A stretch of DNA of 64,000 bases from Phorcus lineatus (GCA_921293015.1 OV121092.1:14142001-14206000); one strand, 5' to 3'. Counted from the stretch's first letter, positions 12,382-21,565 are shown. The notes: a model not told the origin generated them from the sequence alone. Translations and numbers: made by a program.

Positions 12382-14178
12382 TTACTGTTTTGATTTCACT
12401 GATACAACCTCGCCATTTGATGTTCCAACCATCAATGCTTTTGTGTTTCCATGGATACAAAGTGCTGTTGGTTCCTTGATGGTGACACCATTTGAACAGT
12501 CTTTGAGAAATCCTGTGAAGTTGCCATCGGATGTGAGGACATGTATGCCATGCTTCCAATCGGCAATGAAAACAAAATCGGCGGAATCTGTCACGATATC
12601 CCAGAACTCAGATCTGGCAAAAGGAGATCTGTAGGTCTTCACATGTTGAAAGTTATCGTCGAAAATCTTCACAAATTTTCCAGCATCAGAAATGAAGACA
12701 TGACCTTCTGTGTTGATAGCCACAAACCTTGGAGCATCAAGGAGAAAGTTGCCGTCCCAAGAATATTTGATGATGTGGACGACCCGACCCTCCATGGTCA
12801 TGATGTAGACACACCTGTCGACCTCATCGCAGACATACACTCTTCCATGGGTATCAAGTGCGATTCCTCGAGGTAGTGACAACCCAGAAGATATCATTCT
12901 GACAAACTTTCCTTTCAGATCAAAGACGTTGACGGAGCCACCACCAAGACTCTTGCCACAGTCAGAGATGACTAGCTGACTGCTTGGAAGTTTGGCAACC
13001 CCCCATGGCCTGGTAACATTCGGGATATCTTCTTCATACAATTGGGTTCCAATTTTCTTGACCTTTTGACAGTTGGATGCCACAAATATCATTGCAGAGT
13101 TAGCGTAGGCCATCCCGGTGATAAAGTAGTTGTAACAGAGTCGATGAATAAGGTCTCCTTCTGTTTCTTTGTCCGGTGGGAACTTCTCAGCCTGGTTGAC
13201 CATGAGATTGCCAAGATGGAGACATCCGAGTTTGGAGCCTTTAATGGTCTGGGCTAAAGATTCCACACTCTGAAACTCTATCTCTTGTCTGGGGAAACTC
13301 TCCTGGTTGAGAGTGACGTCAGAAACACTCTTCCTCAAAGCATCAACATCTCCCATCATGTTAGTGATGTGATGAGCATCATTGCTTTTCCTCATATCCC
13401 TCACATATTCCAATCCCTTTTTGATCCTCTGGGAATTCTCCTTCAATTGAGTGATCTTCAAACCCTGCTTGGTCTCTGCCCTCGAGATCCTGATTGCAAT
13501 CTCTTGCATAAGATCCAACTTTTTCTCCGACAACAGGTTCATAAGCTTCTCCCACGCAGTCTCGATCTGAGAGGCAACAATGCGAGCCTGTTCTGCCATG
13601 TAGTCCTGTTCCATGAGTTCCTCCTGATGTTTGTCTTCAATCATGTTGTACAGAGCCTGGAGCTCCTTGTCAACAGTCTTCAGCTTGTCCTTGGCCTTGG
13701 AAATGATGTCTGGGACTGACATGGTCCGGTGAGCCTTGGTGGCAGGAAGTTTCCCATGGGTTCCTGAACAAACCTTGCAGAGCCAGATCTGACAATCATC
13801 ACAGTAGACTTCCGCATCTTTATTGTCCTCACAGAGCTGGCAGTACTTCTCAACCTTCTGGCCAGACCATTCCATCCCAGGGATGTATCCACAGTGAGCT
13901 GACCTTGCAATGAAGTTCAGCAGGCTCTCTATTATGAAATTTGTTTTTAAACTTTTGAGGTCGCCTGATGCAATGATTGTGTCCTCTCGACAAAGTGGGC
14001 AACAGATGACCATCCCTGGAAAACTTCTTCCCGAGAGTCGATGTAGACATGGTAGGCAAAATGTGTGCTGACATTGAAGCACTTTAGGTTGTTTGTAACT
14101 CTCCAGACAAAGAGAGCAAGAAAGGAAGTCATCTGTCAACTTCTCACGACTGATGTGGGAGGGAGAGGCGGCAGCCAT
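12382..14178 (-). CDS. TRIM-family RING E3 ubiquitin ligase with C-terminal NHL-like beta-propeller
   Basis: A single uninterrupted 598-residue frame. Residues 21-63 form a C3HC4 RING finger (Cys21, Cys24, Cys36, His38, Cys41, Cys44, Cys60, Cys63), the E2-binding ubiquitin ligase module. Residues 113-149 form a B-box type 2 zinc finger (CQLC, CDDC, CKVC, then His141 and His149). Residues about 165-300 are a charged, heptad-rich coiled coil for dimerisation. Residues about 340-598 contain repeated NHL-like blades (PRGIALDTHGRVYVCD, PRFVAINTEGHVFISDAG, DIVTDSADFVFIAD), expected to fold as a six-bladed propeller for substrate or RNA binding. This is the architecture of TRIM2/3/32/71 and of the TRIM56-like genes expanded in molluscs, but the filamin domain of TRIM2/3/71 is absent. 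The start is chosen because Met at 14178 follows a 3' splice site (tcttttcag, AG at 14190-14191) by 11 nt. No frameshift is seen. The exact orthologue is not determinable. Confidence 0.92.
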   Translation of the reverse strand: MAAASPSHISREKLTDDFLSCSLCLESYKQPKVLQCQHTFCLPCLHRLSGRSFPGMVICCPLCREDTIIASGDLKSLKTNFIIESLLNFIARSAHCGYIPGMEWSGQKVEKYCQLCEDNKDAEVYCDDCQIWLCKVCSGTHGKLPATKAHRTMSVPDIISKAKDKLKTVDKELQALYNMIEDKHQEELMEQDYMAEQARIVASQIETAWEKLMNLLSEKKLDLMQEIAIRISRAETKQGLKITQLKENSQRIKKGLEYVRDMRKSNDAHHITNMMGDVDALRKSVSDVTLNQESFPRQEIEFQSVESLAQTIKGSKLGCLHLGNLMVNQAEKFPPDKETEGDLIHRLCYNYFITGMAYANSAMIFVASNCQKVKKIGTQLYEEDIPNVTRPWGVAKLPSSQLVISDCGKSLGGGSVNVFDLKGKFVRMISSGLSLPRGIALDTHGRVYVCDEVDRCVYIMTMEGRVVHIIKYSWDGNFLLDAPRFVAINTEGHVFISDAGKFVKIFDDNFQHVKTYRSPFARSEFWDIVTDSADFVFIADWKHGIHVLTSDGNFTGFLKDCSNGVTIKEPTALCIHGNTKALMVGTSNGEVVSVKSKQ

Positions 14179-14189
14179 TGTGAGTGTAT

Positions 14190-14199
14190 CTGAAAAGAT
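14190..14199 (-). promoter_or_regulatory. 3' splice site of a 5'-UTR intron of the TRIM-like gene
   Basis: On the minus strand the sequence ttttatcttttcag precedes atacactcacaATG. The pyrimidine-rich AG acceptor implies a non-coding first exon further to the right. I could not place that exon or its promoter with confidence. Confidence 0.6.
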
Positions 14200-14520
14200 A
14201 AAACCATGAACATATGTAAGTTAATCTAATAATCTTATAACGTTGATATCAACGACAGCATCATGCTACCATTCTATTAATATTAAACATGTGTTAATTT
14301 GGGGGTTTAAAGGGGTCCGCCTATCTTTTACGTGATTAATTATCAATTGTTATTTCAACTTCTGCCTTTCATAATTATTTATCATAACTACTGTCATTAT
14401 ATCATCAGCATATTATTAGAGATAAAGTCAACTCATAACGACTAAGACGAGTTTAAAAAACAATTTTAACTAATTGGCCAGCACCAATGTAAACACTGCA
14501 TGAAAACTGCATGCCTTCAT

Positions 14521-15005
14521 ATTGTCACTGTACAATATTCTCTCCCCACAGAGGAAGCTCCGTCATAAATTCCTATAAACCTCTGTCTTAATACGAAGGT
14601 TTCTCGGGCATGAAATGTAGAACGCTGATTGGATGCAATCAAAGTTAGTTGTGCAATCAGCAACGCCGTTTCGAAAGTTATCATTCAAATCGCCTAAGTT
14701 ATTTTTGGAAGCTAACCTTTATTCGAATATGCACCTTGCACTTTGAGTCATCTTTACAGAACATATAAGCCTAATTTAGCGACTGCATCATTGAATAGGC
14801 CTGTGTGTCAAGTTGTCAACAAATATGTTATTCATGCATTCAATGTTTTCATTGGCTGAAATATTGCCAGGTAGTTTAAGTTGCAATATCCCACTGGTAT
14901 GGGAAACTGCTTGAAGCCTGAGAAACCTTCGTATTAAGACAGAGGTTGTAAAGGAATTTATGACGGAGATACCTCTGTTGAGAGAGAATGACTGTACAAT
15001 TACTG
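14521..15005. mobile_element. Non-autonomous DNA transposon with about 85-bp terminal inverted repeats
   Basis: The left end (ctccgtcataaattcct, acctctgtcttaatacgaag, gtttctc) returns inverted at the right end (gagaaac, cttcgtattaagacagaggt, aggaatttatgacggag). The outer parts carry ctgtacaat/attgtacag. Arms of about 85 bp surround an internal region of about 300 bp without a coding frame. Target duplication is not clear. Confidence 0.75.
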
Positions 15006-15037
15006 TGAAATAATCTCTTCCAGGCACATTCAGTACT

Positions 15038-15448
15038 CAGGGCTCCAGATAAGATGCGTATCTGCGTAAAATACGCACGGGTAATTCAGATATACGCATT
15101 GAAAATAAAATCAATGAGTAACAGATACGCATAAATTTCCCACGTTATGAGTCAGTTATTGTTTACATGTGTGAATGTGGGTTGTCAAAACAAAGTTTCA
15201 ATTAAACATGTCTGATCTTTACATCTCGATTGACGAACAGTAGCCCACTTGATGGCAACCTGTGTCGAAACGAAGATTTTCGAGTTTATCTGAATGCAAG
15301 CCCCTATACAGCGAACTTGTATAATGAGGATCTGAAAAGGATAAACCTTGTAATACGCCAAGTTTATTTTCACTTTCCAATTTTACTCCTCAATTTTTAT
15401 TTTGAGGTGTGAAATACCCCTTGATTCAAACAATTATCTGGAGCCCTG
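15038..15448. mobile_element. hAT-like MITE (411 bp)
   Basis: The termini are CAGGGCTCCAGATAA and its inverse TTATCTGGAGCCCTG. CAGGG ends of about 15 bp are typical of hAT elements. The expected 8-bp duplication is not visible (flanks tcagtact and agtaatac), so the class is likely but not proven. It lies only about 30 bp from the preceding inverted-repeat element. Confidence 0.65.
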
Positions 15449-15720
15449 AGTAATACGTAAGGAAATAACACTATTGATTAAGCTCTGATATGTGACTGCA
15501 ATCCAACAACTAACAGAGGGTTTCATTGACAAAGAATTTGTGATAAAACTAGAAATTGATTAAGTAATAAAGCATAAGCTACGTTTTGATAGATCTAAAT
15601 GCAAATTATCGAGATTGTCTCTCACAAACCCTCTTTCAAATTCATTGAAATTCCAGATAGCTTTGCTTTGCTAGTCCCAAATATATTCGCTTAGCAATAC
15701 TGAAGTTTCTCTCTTTAATT

Positions 15721-15865
15721 AAGGATTGTTTTACATTTTTTGTGCCTCTATCGATGTATAACAGCAACAAATTGTATAACATCGCGTAGCGTAGCGTAGC
15801 GATGTTATACAAAATTTGTTGCTGTTATACATCGATAGAGGCACAAAAAATGTAAAACAATCCTT
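15721..15865. repeat. Near-perfect 145-bp palindrome (foldback element)
   Basis: Arms of about 65 bp run from aaggattgttttac to gtataacatcgc and back, differing by one 2-bp indel (aaattgtat versus aaattttgtat). The loop is a small gtagc tandem repeat. The near identity of the arms implies a recent origin or ongoing arm homogenisation. Confidence 0.85.
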
Positions 15866-16130
15866 ATAATTACGAAATCAACTCTATTTCCAAAGATTTT
15901 CTGAATAATTTTATCATATCTGGAATATTTGTCGTCAACATTACGTTAGTTTGCAGTTTGTTACACACAACTATACATGGTCGAATCAAAATTGCGAATT
16001 TCATGTACTAAAACGGAAAATGACTTAATTTCGTTTTCGTCAGCATTGACGCGCATGCAATCAAAGTTCGTCTTAACTCGAGTCCGCATTTTTTAAATAA
16101 CCCTCATTAGCATATCACGTGACATTCAAA

Positions 16131-16209
16131 ATGGCTACCGTTTGTGAAACGATTCGAGCTTTCACTCTTCAGGACTCGTACTTATTAAAATCAAGGGTTT
16201 TCGGTGAAG
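16131..16209 (+). CDS. Candidate first coding exon of an unknown gene (weak)
   Basis: An ATG in good context (ttcaaaATGGct) opens a short frame, MATVCETIRAFTLQDSYLLK..., followed by a possible donor (gtaatt at 16210). Upstream lie an E-box (cacgtgac, ending 16122) and a YY1-like aaaatggc. No downstream exon that continues this frame was found, and the surrounding 15.7-16.5 kb is full of repeat-like sequence, so it may be part of a transposon instead. I do not recognise the protein. Confidence 0.15.
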
Positions 16210-16772
16210 GTAATTGTTTCTTTTGGGGGAGGAAAGTATTATCTGGTTATCCACTCAGTTATGAAGATGATGACATGCGTACATTTCTTATTTTGCAAAA
16301 AAACCCCAACGTAACGCGTTGTTGTCATAACCGGACTAGCTGTTGCGTCAATTTGTTCTGTCAGATTGTGACGTCATAAAGTATGAATGCACGAGGTATA
16401 ACAGCAAAATTTTCTGAATTCATCGAGAAATGTTTGCATGTTTTTGAGAGCTCTCGTCCAATCAGAATCGCCGAAAAACGTGTAACAACATAATTTTGTA
16501 ATTATTACTCTAAGTCATCCCATCTAACCCAAGGATAGTCATATTGTTATGAAAACATTTCTAGTATTTTTTCTCATGAAGTTGATAAAAAAATAAATTA
16601 TTTCTAAATGCAATGAAACAGTGTGAGGATGAATCCTGGCTTGACAATATTGTTTCTACTGTTATATAAAATGAATGTCTATATCCTAATAGCTGTATAC
16701 TTGTAGTTTTTGTCATTGAGGTTGTCTTAACCGAGTGTACGTCCTTACTTATTAAGTTGTCAAATCTTAAGT

Positions 16773-17092
16773 GAGTGAGTGAGTGAGTGAGTTGGGGTTT
16801 TACGCCGCTTTCAAGATTATTTCACTTATATCGCGGCTGCTAGTATTATTGCAGGGAGAAAGCCCGCAACACCATTGTGGCTATGCATTGCGGTGAAACC
16901 TGCGAGCATCGGCTGGAACTAGCGAACCATGGGTGGTACTGCACTGAAACTCAGTGTAGCATTGCACCCAAACCTGACTGCGTGTAGAACAGTTCTCTAC
17001 TGCAGACAAAGTTGCCGAGCCCCTGGCGGGATTCGAACCACGGACCTCCTGATCCGAAGCCGAACGCGCTAACCACTGCGCTATCCCGCCCC
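16773..17092 (-). mobile_element. Full-length tRNA-derived SINE with 15-bp TSD
   Basis: Read on the minus strand, the element starts with a tRNA-like head containing an A box (tagcgcagtggttagcgc) and a B box (ggttcgaatcc), the internal RNA polymerase III promoter. It continues through a roughly 200-bp body and ends with gcggcgtaaaacc followed by an actcactcact tail. Flanking 15-bp direct repeats, tgtcaaatcttaagt, lie at 16758-16772 and 17093-17107. The perfect duplication and intact promoter boxes suggest a recent insertion. Short open frames within it are meaningless. Confidence 0.92.
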
Positions 17093-17217
17093 TGTCAAAT
17101 CTTAAGTAAAGCAACTATATTTACTACATTTTTCAACTGGGTTGTGTTATTATCATTTCTATTAAATTATCTATGTGTTACCTGGAATAACCCCTTAGTT
17201 TTGTAACAGAAGTGATT

Positions 17218-17296
17218 GTGAGATCACCTCCCGCGTGATTTGAACCCAGGACCTCCGGGTGAGAGTCCTACACTCTACCGATTCAGCCAAAGAGAT
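17218..17296 (-). repeat. tRNA-like (Glu-type) degenerate sequence
   Basis: On the minus strand it reads like a tRNA, with a D-arm-like tggctgaatcggtagag, a cactctcacccgg anticodon region and a B box ggttcaaatc. The anticodon stem does not pair properly and the acceptor stem is poor. It is therefore a tRNA pseudogene or the head of another SINE family rather than a working tRNA. Confidence 0.5.
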
Positions 17297-17299
17297 ATC

Positions 17300-18536
17300 C
17301 CTCTGGCCAAAGCCAGTAGGAATGCTTATATTTCACCCTTCCACATACATCCCCTCCATAAAATATATATACTATTTCAACACTGCCACATTTTCATATA
17401 TTTAAATTGAAGTTGAAGAAACTTTAAGTTGTTATGGAAAACCTTGTCGTTTTTTTAAATTTGTCATGACATTTTACAATTGCATAACATACTAATAGAA
17501 TATATCTACCTATAGAATATATCTACCTATAGAATATATATACCTATAGGCCTCTAACAAATGGTTATTATCATGTAAATCCATAAATATGAAATATACA
17601 AATTTTAAATCATTTGTAATACATTCTATTTATGGAGAATTATTTCAACTTAGTCTAATATAGGTCTACCGGCTTTGAACCAGTTATTGCCATTTTCAAT
17701 TTTGAACTTTAAAACACATGGTCAAAGTTCATAAACATGATACTTACATATATATATAGGTGTCTGCCATTAAGTATTTATTTGGGCCAAATCTAAAAAT
17801 ATTTTTCAGCTGTTTAGATCAATTTGTAACATTCAGATCTTGATTAAATACCCATAAATTTTCAATCAAATGCTCGACAATAACATGTATCATCTATTTC
17901 TAATAATTTTTATAAGTGACATTTGTCATCCATCACGACAGACCGCTGTCAATGTCACTGGAACAACAAACAACGTCAACGTCTGACAGTCTGTCAGGGA
18001 ACTACACAACAATAATGTCCTCAACCGGACATTTTCAGATTAATAATGTTACCTTTGGGTGGTTAGTATCAAACGAACATTTTTCGCGCGGATGTCAACC
18101 TGCATACATTGCAATTTCACCGAAAAACCAACATCGTTTTCACTTTGTTTTTGTAAACTCCCTTTGCCGGAAGTGATGTTCAGACTCAGACAAGAGTTAC
18201 CTGCCCTTGATTTAATTTCCTTTTTCGCTACATATTAATATAACATGTAAAATCTTTGTAAAACGCAAGGGAAATCACCCGGAAAATGCGTAATATGAAT
18301 TTAGATTGAATAATATTTGTTTCAAAGTAGACTTCGAATTTAATTTGGTAGAAACTTCATTCAATGTGGTGAAATAACATATGTGGAATGTAAATAAGCG
18401 TCATAAAAGCCCCAACTTATCTCCCTTTCACCACAGATTTTCTATTTATGTAAAATATCAAGCTTTAATTTATCACATAAATATCATACATGAGCATACT
18501 TTCAATCTGTACAGTCATTTACATTTATTGAATTGT
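17300..18536. other. Intergenic; small tandem repeat and possible promoter-like patch
   Basis: Around 17496-17548 a unit like atagaatatatctacct is repeated three times. Around 18070-18230 a locally richer patch has cgcgcgg, an ETS-like ccggaagtg (18168-18176) and a ctgcccttgatt block. On the minus strand this could be a promoter for a left-going transcript such as the TRIM-like gene, but no TSS evidence is available. Confidence 0.3.
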
Positions 18537-18770
18537 TCTTGTTGAGTGCTTCAAGTATACATCGTTAGCCAATTGATATTCTCGCAAACTAGTCATTTGT
18601 GCATTGTCCAAGCATAAGACTATAGCTAGTAAACACGTCGCACAGATATCGCTCCACTTGATTTAACTAGTCCTATTAGGGCCTACAAGTATTTGCAGGA
18701 GATTTCCCTCTGAAGCCACAGATGCTATTCCTAACCAACTAGTGAAAATTGAAAACTTTTAATTGCAGAA
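18537..18770 (+). repeat. Left copy of a 234-bp LINE target-site duplication
   Basis: This segment is repeated at 19791-20024 without indels and with only two substitutions that I can find (gcctacaagt versus gcctactagt; ttaattgcag versus ttaactgcag). The two copies abut the exact 5' and 3' ends of the LINE fragment between them. Confidence 0.92.
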
Positions 18771-19616
18771 ACATTCCTACAGGCTTTCAATGAACTCCGT
18801 GATTTTTATTCTGATTACAAACCAATTTACACTGATGGTTCTAAGGATGGTGAGACAGTTGCAGCAGCAACTGTTACACCTTCAACAACTTATGCTTCAA
18901 GGCTGCATGATGGCAGCAGCATTTTCACAGCTGAAGCAAAGGCCATCCTCAAGGCCATTCAGCATATCAAAAACTCTACTGCTAATAATTACATTATCTT
19001 TTCTGACTCTCTATCATGCCTTCAGGCTATCAAAAACTGCAAAAGTGATCACCCCATTATTAGGGATATTTTAACCATTCACAATACATTTCTAGAGTGC
19101 GACATCGTCTTTTGCTGGCTTCCTAGCCATATGGGTATAAGAGGCAACAATAAAGCTGATTCAGTAGCTATATCAGCTCTTAACTTTAAGCATGTCTCAC
19201 AAACTAAAGTTCCATATACAGATTCCAAACCTGCTATAAGATCTTATATAAAACAGCGTTGGCGGTCCCAATGGGACCAACAACAACATAATAAACTTCA
19301 TGTAATACAACCTTATTTAGGTTATAAATCTTTATCTTCTTTTACCCGTCAGGAAGCGTGTGTCTTGCGACGATGTCGCATTGGACACACTTTTTTCACT
19401 CATTCGTATCTTTTAAAGGGGGAAGACCCCCCTGTGTGTATTCCCTGTCAGTGCCCCCTCACAGTCAAGCACATCCTGTGCGAGTGCTGGGACACTGCAC
19501 ACGTAAGGGAAACATTTTACCCAAATGTTTCAATTTCACAACTTTTTAATCAAATCGGTGAACACCGTATTTTATCCTATCTAAAGGAAATCAATCTATT
19601 TGATAAGTTATAGAAT
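18771..19616 (+). pseudogene. LINE ORF2 C-terminal fragment: RNase H plus Cys-rich knuckle
   Basis: The frame is open from the insertion junction to TAG at 19614-19616 (about 281 residues). RNase H type I motifs are all present: YTDGSK (first Asp), TAEAKAILKAI (Glu), IFSDSLSCLQAI (second Asp) and WLPSHMGIRGNNKAD (His and final Asp). Near the C-terminus a CIPC...HILCEC knuckle follows, common in RNase H-bearing LINEs of the I superfamily (I, Nimb, Outcast and relatives). The frame has no stop or shift but lacks a natural start and the catalytic RT, so it is a 5'-truncated remnant. Intact acidic residues and a nearly unmutated target duplication both argue for a young insertion. Confidence 0.88.
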
Positions 19617-19790
19617 CTTAAACTTTCTATATCAGCTTTTAACTAACTCTGTGATATTTTGCTGATGTTTTTACAGCCTTCGTGCTGTATCACGATTTTG
19701 CTTTTGCAATCTATTTCATTTCATTAAATCTCACGCCGCTAATGGCTGTAATATTGCCCAAGCGGCGTTAAACAAAACTCACTCACTCAC
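18771..19790 (+). mobile_element. 5'-truncated LINE (I superfamily, RNase H-bearing), 1020 bp
   Basis: The insertion contains only the 3' part of a non-LTR retrotransposon: the RNase H domain, a Cys-rich C-terminal knuckle, and a 3' UTR. The UTR ends with a small hairpin (gccgctaatgg...cccaagcggc), then gttaaacaaa and an actcactcactcac tail. Endonuclease and reverse transcriptase are missing, so it is dead on arrival. It is flanked by 234-bp direct repeats. Confidence 0.9.
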
Positions 19791-20024
19791 TCTTGTTGAG
19801 TGCTTCAAGTATACATCGTTAGCCAATTGATATTCTCGCAAACTAGTCATTTGTGCATTGTCCAAGCATAAGACTATAGCTAGTAAACACGTCGCACAGA
19901 TATCGCTCCACTTGATTTAACTAGTCCTATTAGGGCCTACTAGTATTTGCAGGAGATTTCCCTCTGAAGCCACAGATGCTATTCCTAACCAACTAGTGAA
20001 AATTGAAAACTTTTAACTGCAGAA
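19791..20024 (+). repeat. Right copy of the 234-bp LINE target-site duplication
   Basis: It begins directly after the LINE ACTC tail and ends with ctgcagaa, where unduplicated sequence (tggtggttttatc) resumes. See the left copy at 18537-18770. Confidence 0.92.
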
Positions 20025-20324
20025 TGGTGGTTTTATCATCGCTAAATGCTATACCTTGATAAATTAGTCCTTATGTTCACATGTCTCTGTTTCGTCTTAT
20101 CAGAAGTCATTTTGTGTAAACGCCAAAATACTGCGGTTATACTTATAACTCTTACATATGGCCTTTAAAAGCCAATCAGAACAGAGCATATTGAATTAAA
20201 AATTGACATTTGAACAAGAAAGCGAAACATCTATATTGTATAAAAGGGCCGCTCAAATTACATTTTGTAATGATTTACAATGATAGATTTTAAAGATGTT
20301 TATATGTATAAAGATTAAAAAAAT

Positions 20325-20835
20325 AAAAACTCCTCCTCCGCAAAGGGACTTCCAGCACATCAACAAAAATATTACTCTCCTCCCAAGGGATTTCGAACGC
20401 ATCCTTAAAGATATTTCCATCCTATGATTACTCAGCCCCCCTAAAAAAAGGTTTAATACACTATCTCTTAAAGGTATTTCCAACGCATCCCTCAAAGAGA
20501 CCACCCTCCACAGGGATTTCAAACGCGTCTTCCAAAAGATTTCCAACGATACGTAAAGAGTTTTCCACATTTCCCTTCTTCTCCACCTAAAAAACGTTGA
20601 TAAACATGTCTCCAAAAAGACATTTCCAACCTATCCACAAATATCTTTGCAACATATCTCTCAAGGAGACTTCCAATTACAATACATCATCCAAAGATAT
20701 CCACATATAGCGATTTGCAACACAATCTAAAAGACATTTCCTACACATCCAGTAGTAACAGTACACACATACAACCAGTGATTTGAATTTTTCGACTAAC
20801 CTCCGAAAGCAATTTACAACATATCCCTAATCTCT
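20325..20835 (+). repeat. Degenerate minisatellite, unit about 30 bp
   Basis: A motif like aaagacatttccaacgcatcc recurs about every 25-35 bp through this stretch, with many substitutions (ttccagcacatca, tttcgaacgcatcc, tttccaacgcatccc, tttcaaacgcgtc, tttccaacctatcc, tttcctacacatcc). The 120-residue minus-strand frame at 20253-20615 is just this repeat read through and shows repeating LRD/LEIPLR-like words. Confidence 0.6.
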
Positions 20836-20836
20836 C

Positions 20837-20920
20837 CCCCCCCCCCCCCCCCCCCCCCAAAAAAACCAACAACAACAAAAAAAACAAAAAAAACAAAAAA
20901 ACAACAACAAACAAACACGC
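20837..20920 (+). repeat. Poly-C tract followed by A-rich low-complexity sequence
   Basis: An uninterrupted run of about 22 C, then about 60 bp of A-rich (caacaa/caaaaaaa) sequence. Slippage-prone, so its length in the assembly is uncertain. Confidence 0.9.
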
Positions 20921-21171
20921 ACCCATAGAGGTTTAAACGAATTCCCAAAGTGATCTATAAGCACCAATATCTAGTTGATAATGGTTAACCTTTTCAAACT
21001 TTACTCCCAAGGAAACATTGGTTATTGTTCTGCATGATAAACTGCATTCACACATATCGAACTTTCTATTCTCACTACTATACGTCGATATGACTTCATG
21101 TAACATACCTCAAATCACTCAAGTATGCAGGAACCTTTCGTTATAAAAATGAAAAATCAATCACAGTTGGC

Positions 21172-21179
21172 TATATAAT
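21172..21179 (+). promoter_or_regulatory. TATA box candidate for the C-type lectin gene
   Basis: The motif tatataat lies 73 nt before the ATG at 21252, which follows a purine-rich leader. This is consistent with transcription starting near 21200 and a short 5' UTR. No other promoter element is evident. Confidence 0.35.
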
Positions 21180-21251
21180 AACATCCCCGATCCAGATATC
21201 TAAAACATATTTATAGACAACCAAAGCAAGTGAAGTGAAGAAAAACATCAA

Positions 21252-21395
21252 ATGGCTACCTTTACCAGAGAAAAGTTCCTCCAAATTTCAACCATATTGG
21301 AATGGCTTCTGAAAATATTACTTTTGAGTATGATCGTCTTGCGGATAAGTTGTCAGAACAAACCAAGGCATGAGGTCAACGGAATTTGTGATTGA
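21252..21395 (+). CDS. Possible signal-peptide start of the C-type lectin gene (frame breaks at 21393)
   Basis: From ATG 21252 a 47-codon frame encodes a charged N-terminus followed by a hydrophobic stretch (ILEWLLKILLLSMIVLRISC), as in a secretory signal peptide or anchor. It ends at a TGA (21393-21395), while the Cys-rich domain continues one frame over from about 21349 onward. Either a 1-nt shift has separated leader and domain (pseudogenisation, allele or assembly error), or the real domain exon begins at an internal acceptor (AG 21354-21355) and this leader is coincidental. The TATA-like box upstream favours the first view. The phase-1 symmetry of an exon 21356-21565 favours the second. 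Confidence 0.4.
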   Translation: MATFTREKFLQISTILEWLLKILLLSMIVLRISCQNKPRHEVNGICD

Positions 21396-21565
21396 AAATA
21401 TGACACGCAAATGCTTGGAGGATTGCTTGCTTTCTTGTGATCTAAACCCTAACACTCTGTCAGTTAAGTACAATGAGAAGCGAGGTCGGTGTGCCTGTCA
21501 TTCTGCTATTCCTTACGAGATGAAACTGCAGCAGCGTGCAAATGCTAATGTGTATATGAGATTCG
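21356..21565 (+). CDS. C-type lectin-like secreted protein: N-terminal Cys-rich (PAN/apple-like) exon
   Basis: The frame encodes a Cys-rich module, TRKCLEDCLLSCDLNPNTLS...RGRCACHS, with five to six cysteines spaced like PAN/apple-type domains often found before the lectin domain in mollusc proteins. The donor is gtaagt at 21566. If it begins after AG 21354-21355, the exon is 210 nt and phase 1 at both ends, matching the phase-1 introns of every downstream exon. An alternative is translation from Met 21370 without a leader. Role is inferred: a secreted carbohydrate-binding or pattern-recognition protein. The Cys-rich assignment to PAN is by eye and moderate. Confidence 0.6.

Noticed and set aside
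12443-14132. Short frames on both strands inside the TRIM gene
   Set aside because: They overlap the 598-codon frame whose domains are clear.
16881-17114. 77-codon minus frame with GGIAQWLARSASDQEVRGSNPA-like start
   Set aside because: It is the translated head and body of the tRNA-derived SINE, not a protein gene.
17218-17296. Functional tRNA-Glu on the minus strand
   Set aside because: The anticodon and acceptor stems do not pair; likely pseudogene or SINE head.
18763-19074. 103-codon + frame starting at 18763
   Set aside because: Alternative frame of the LINE RNase H region, which is coded in the frame of 18771-19616.
20253-20615. 120-codon minus frame with repetitive LRD/LEI words
   Set aside because: Produced by the degenerate minisatellite.
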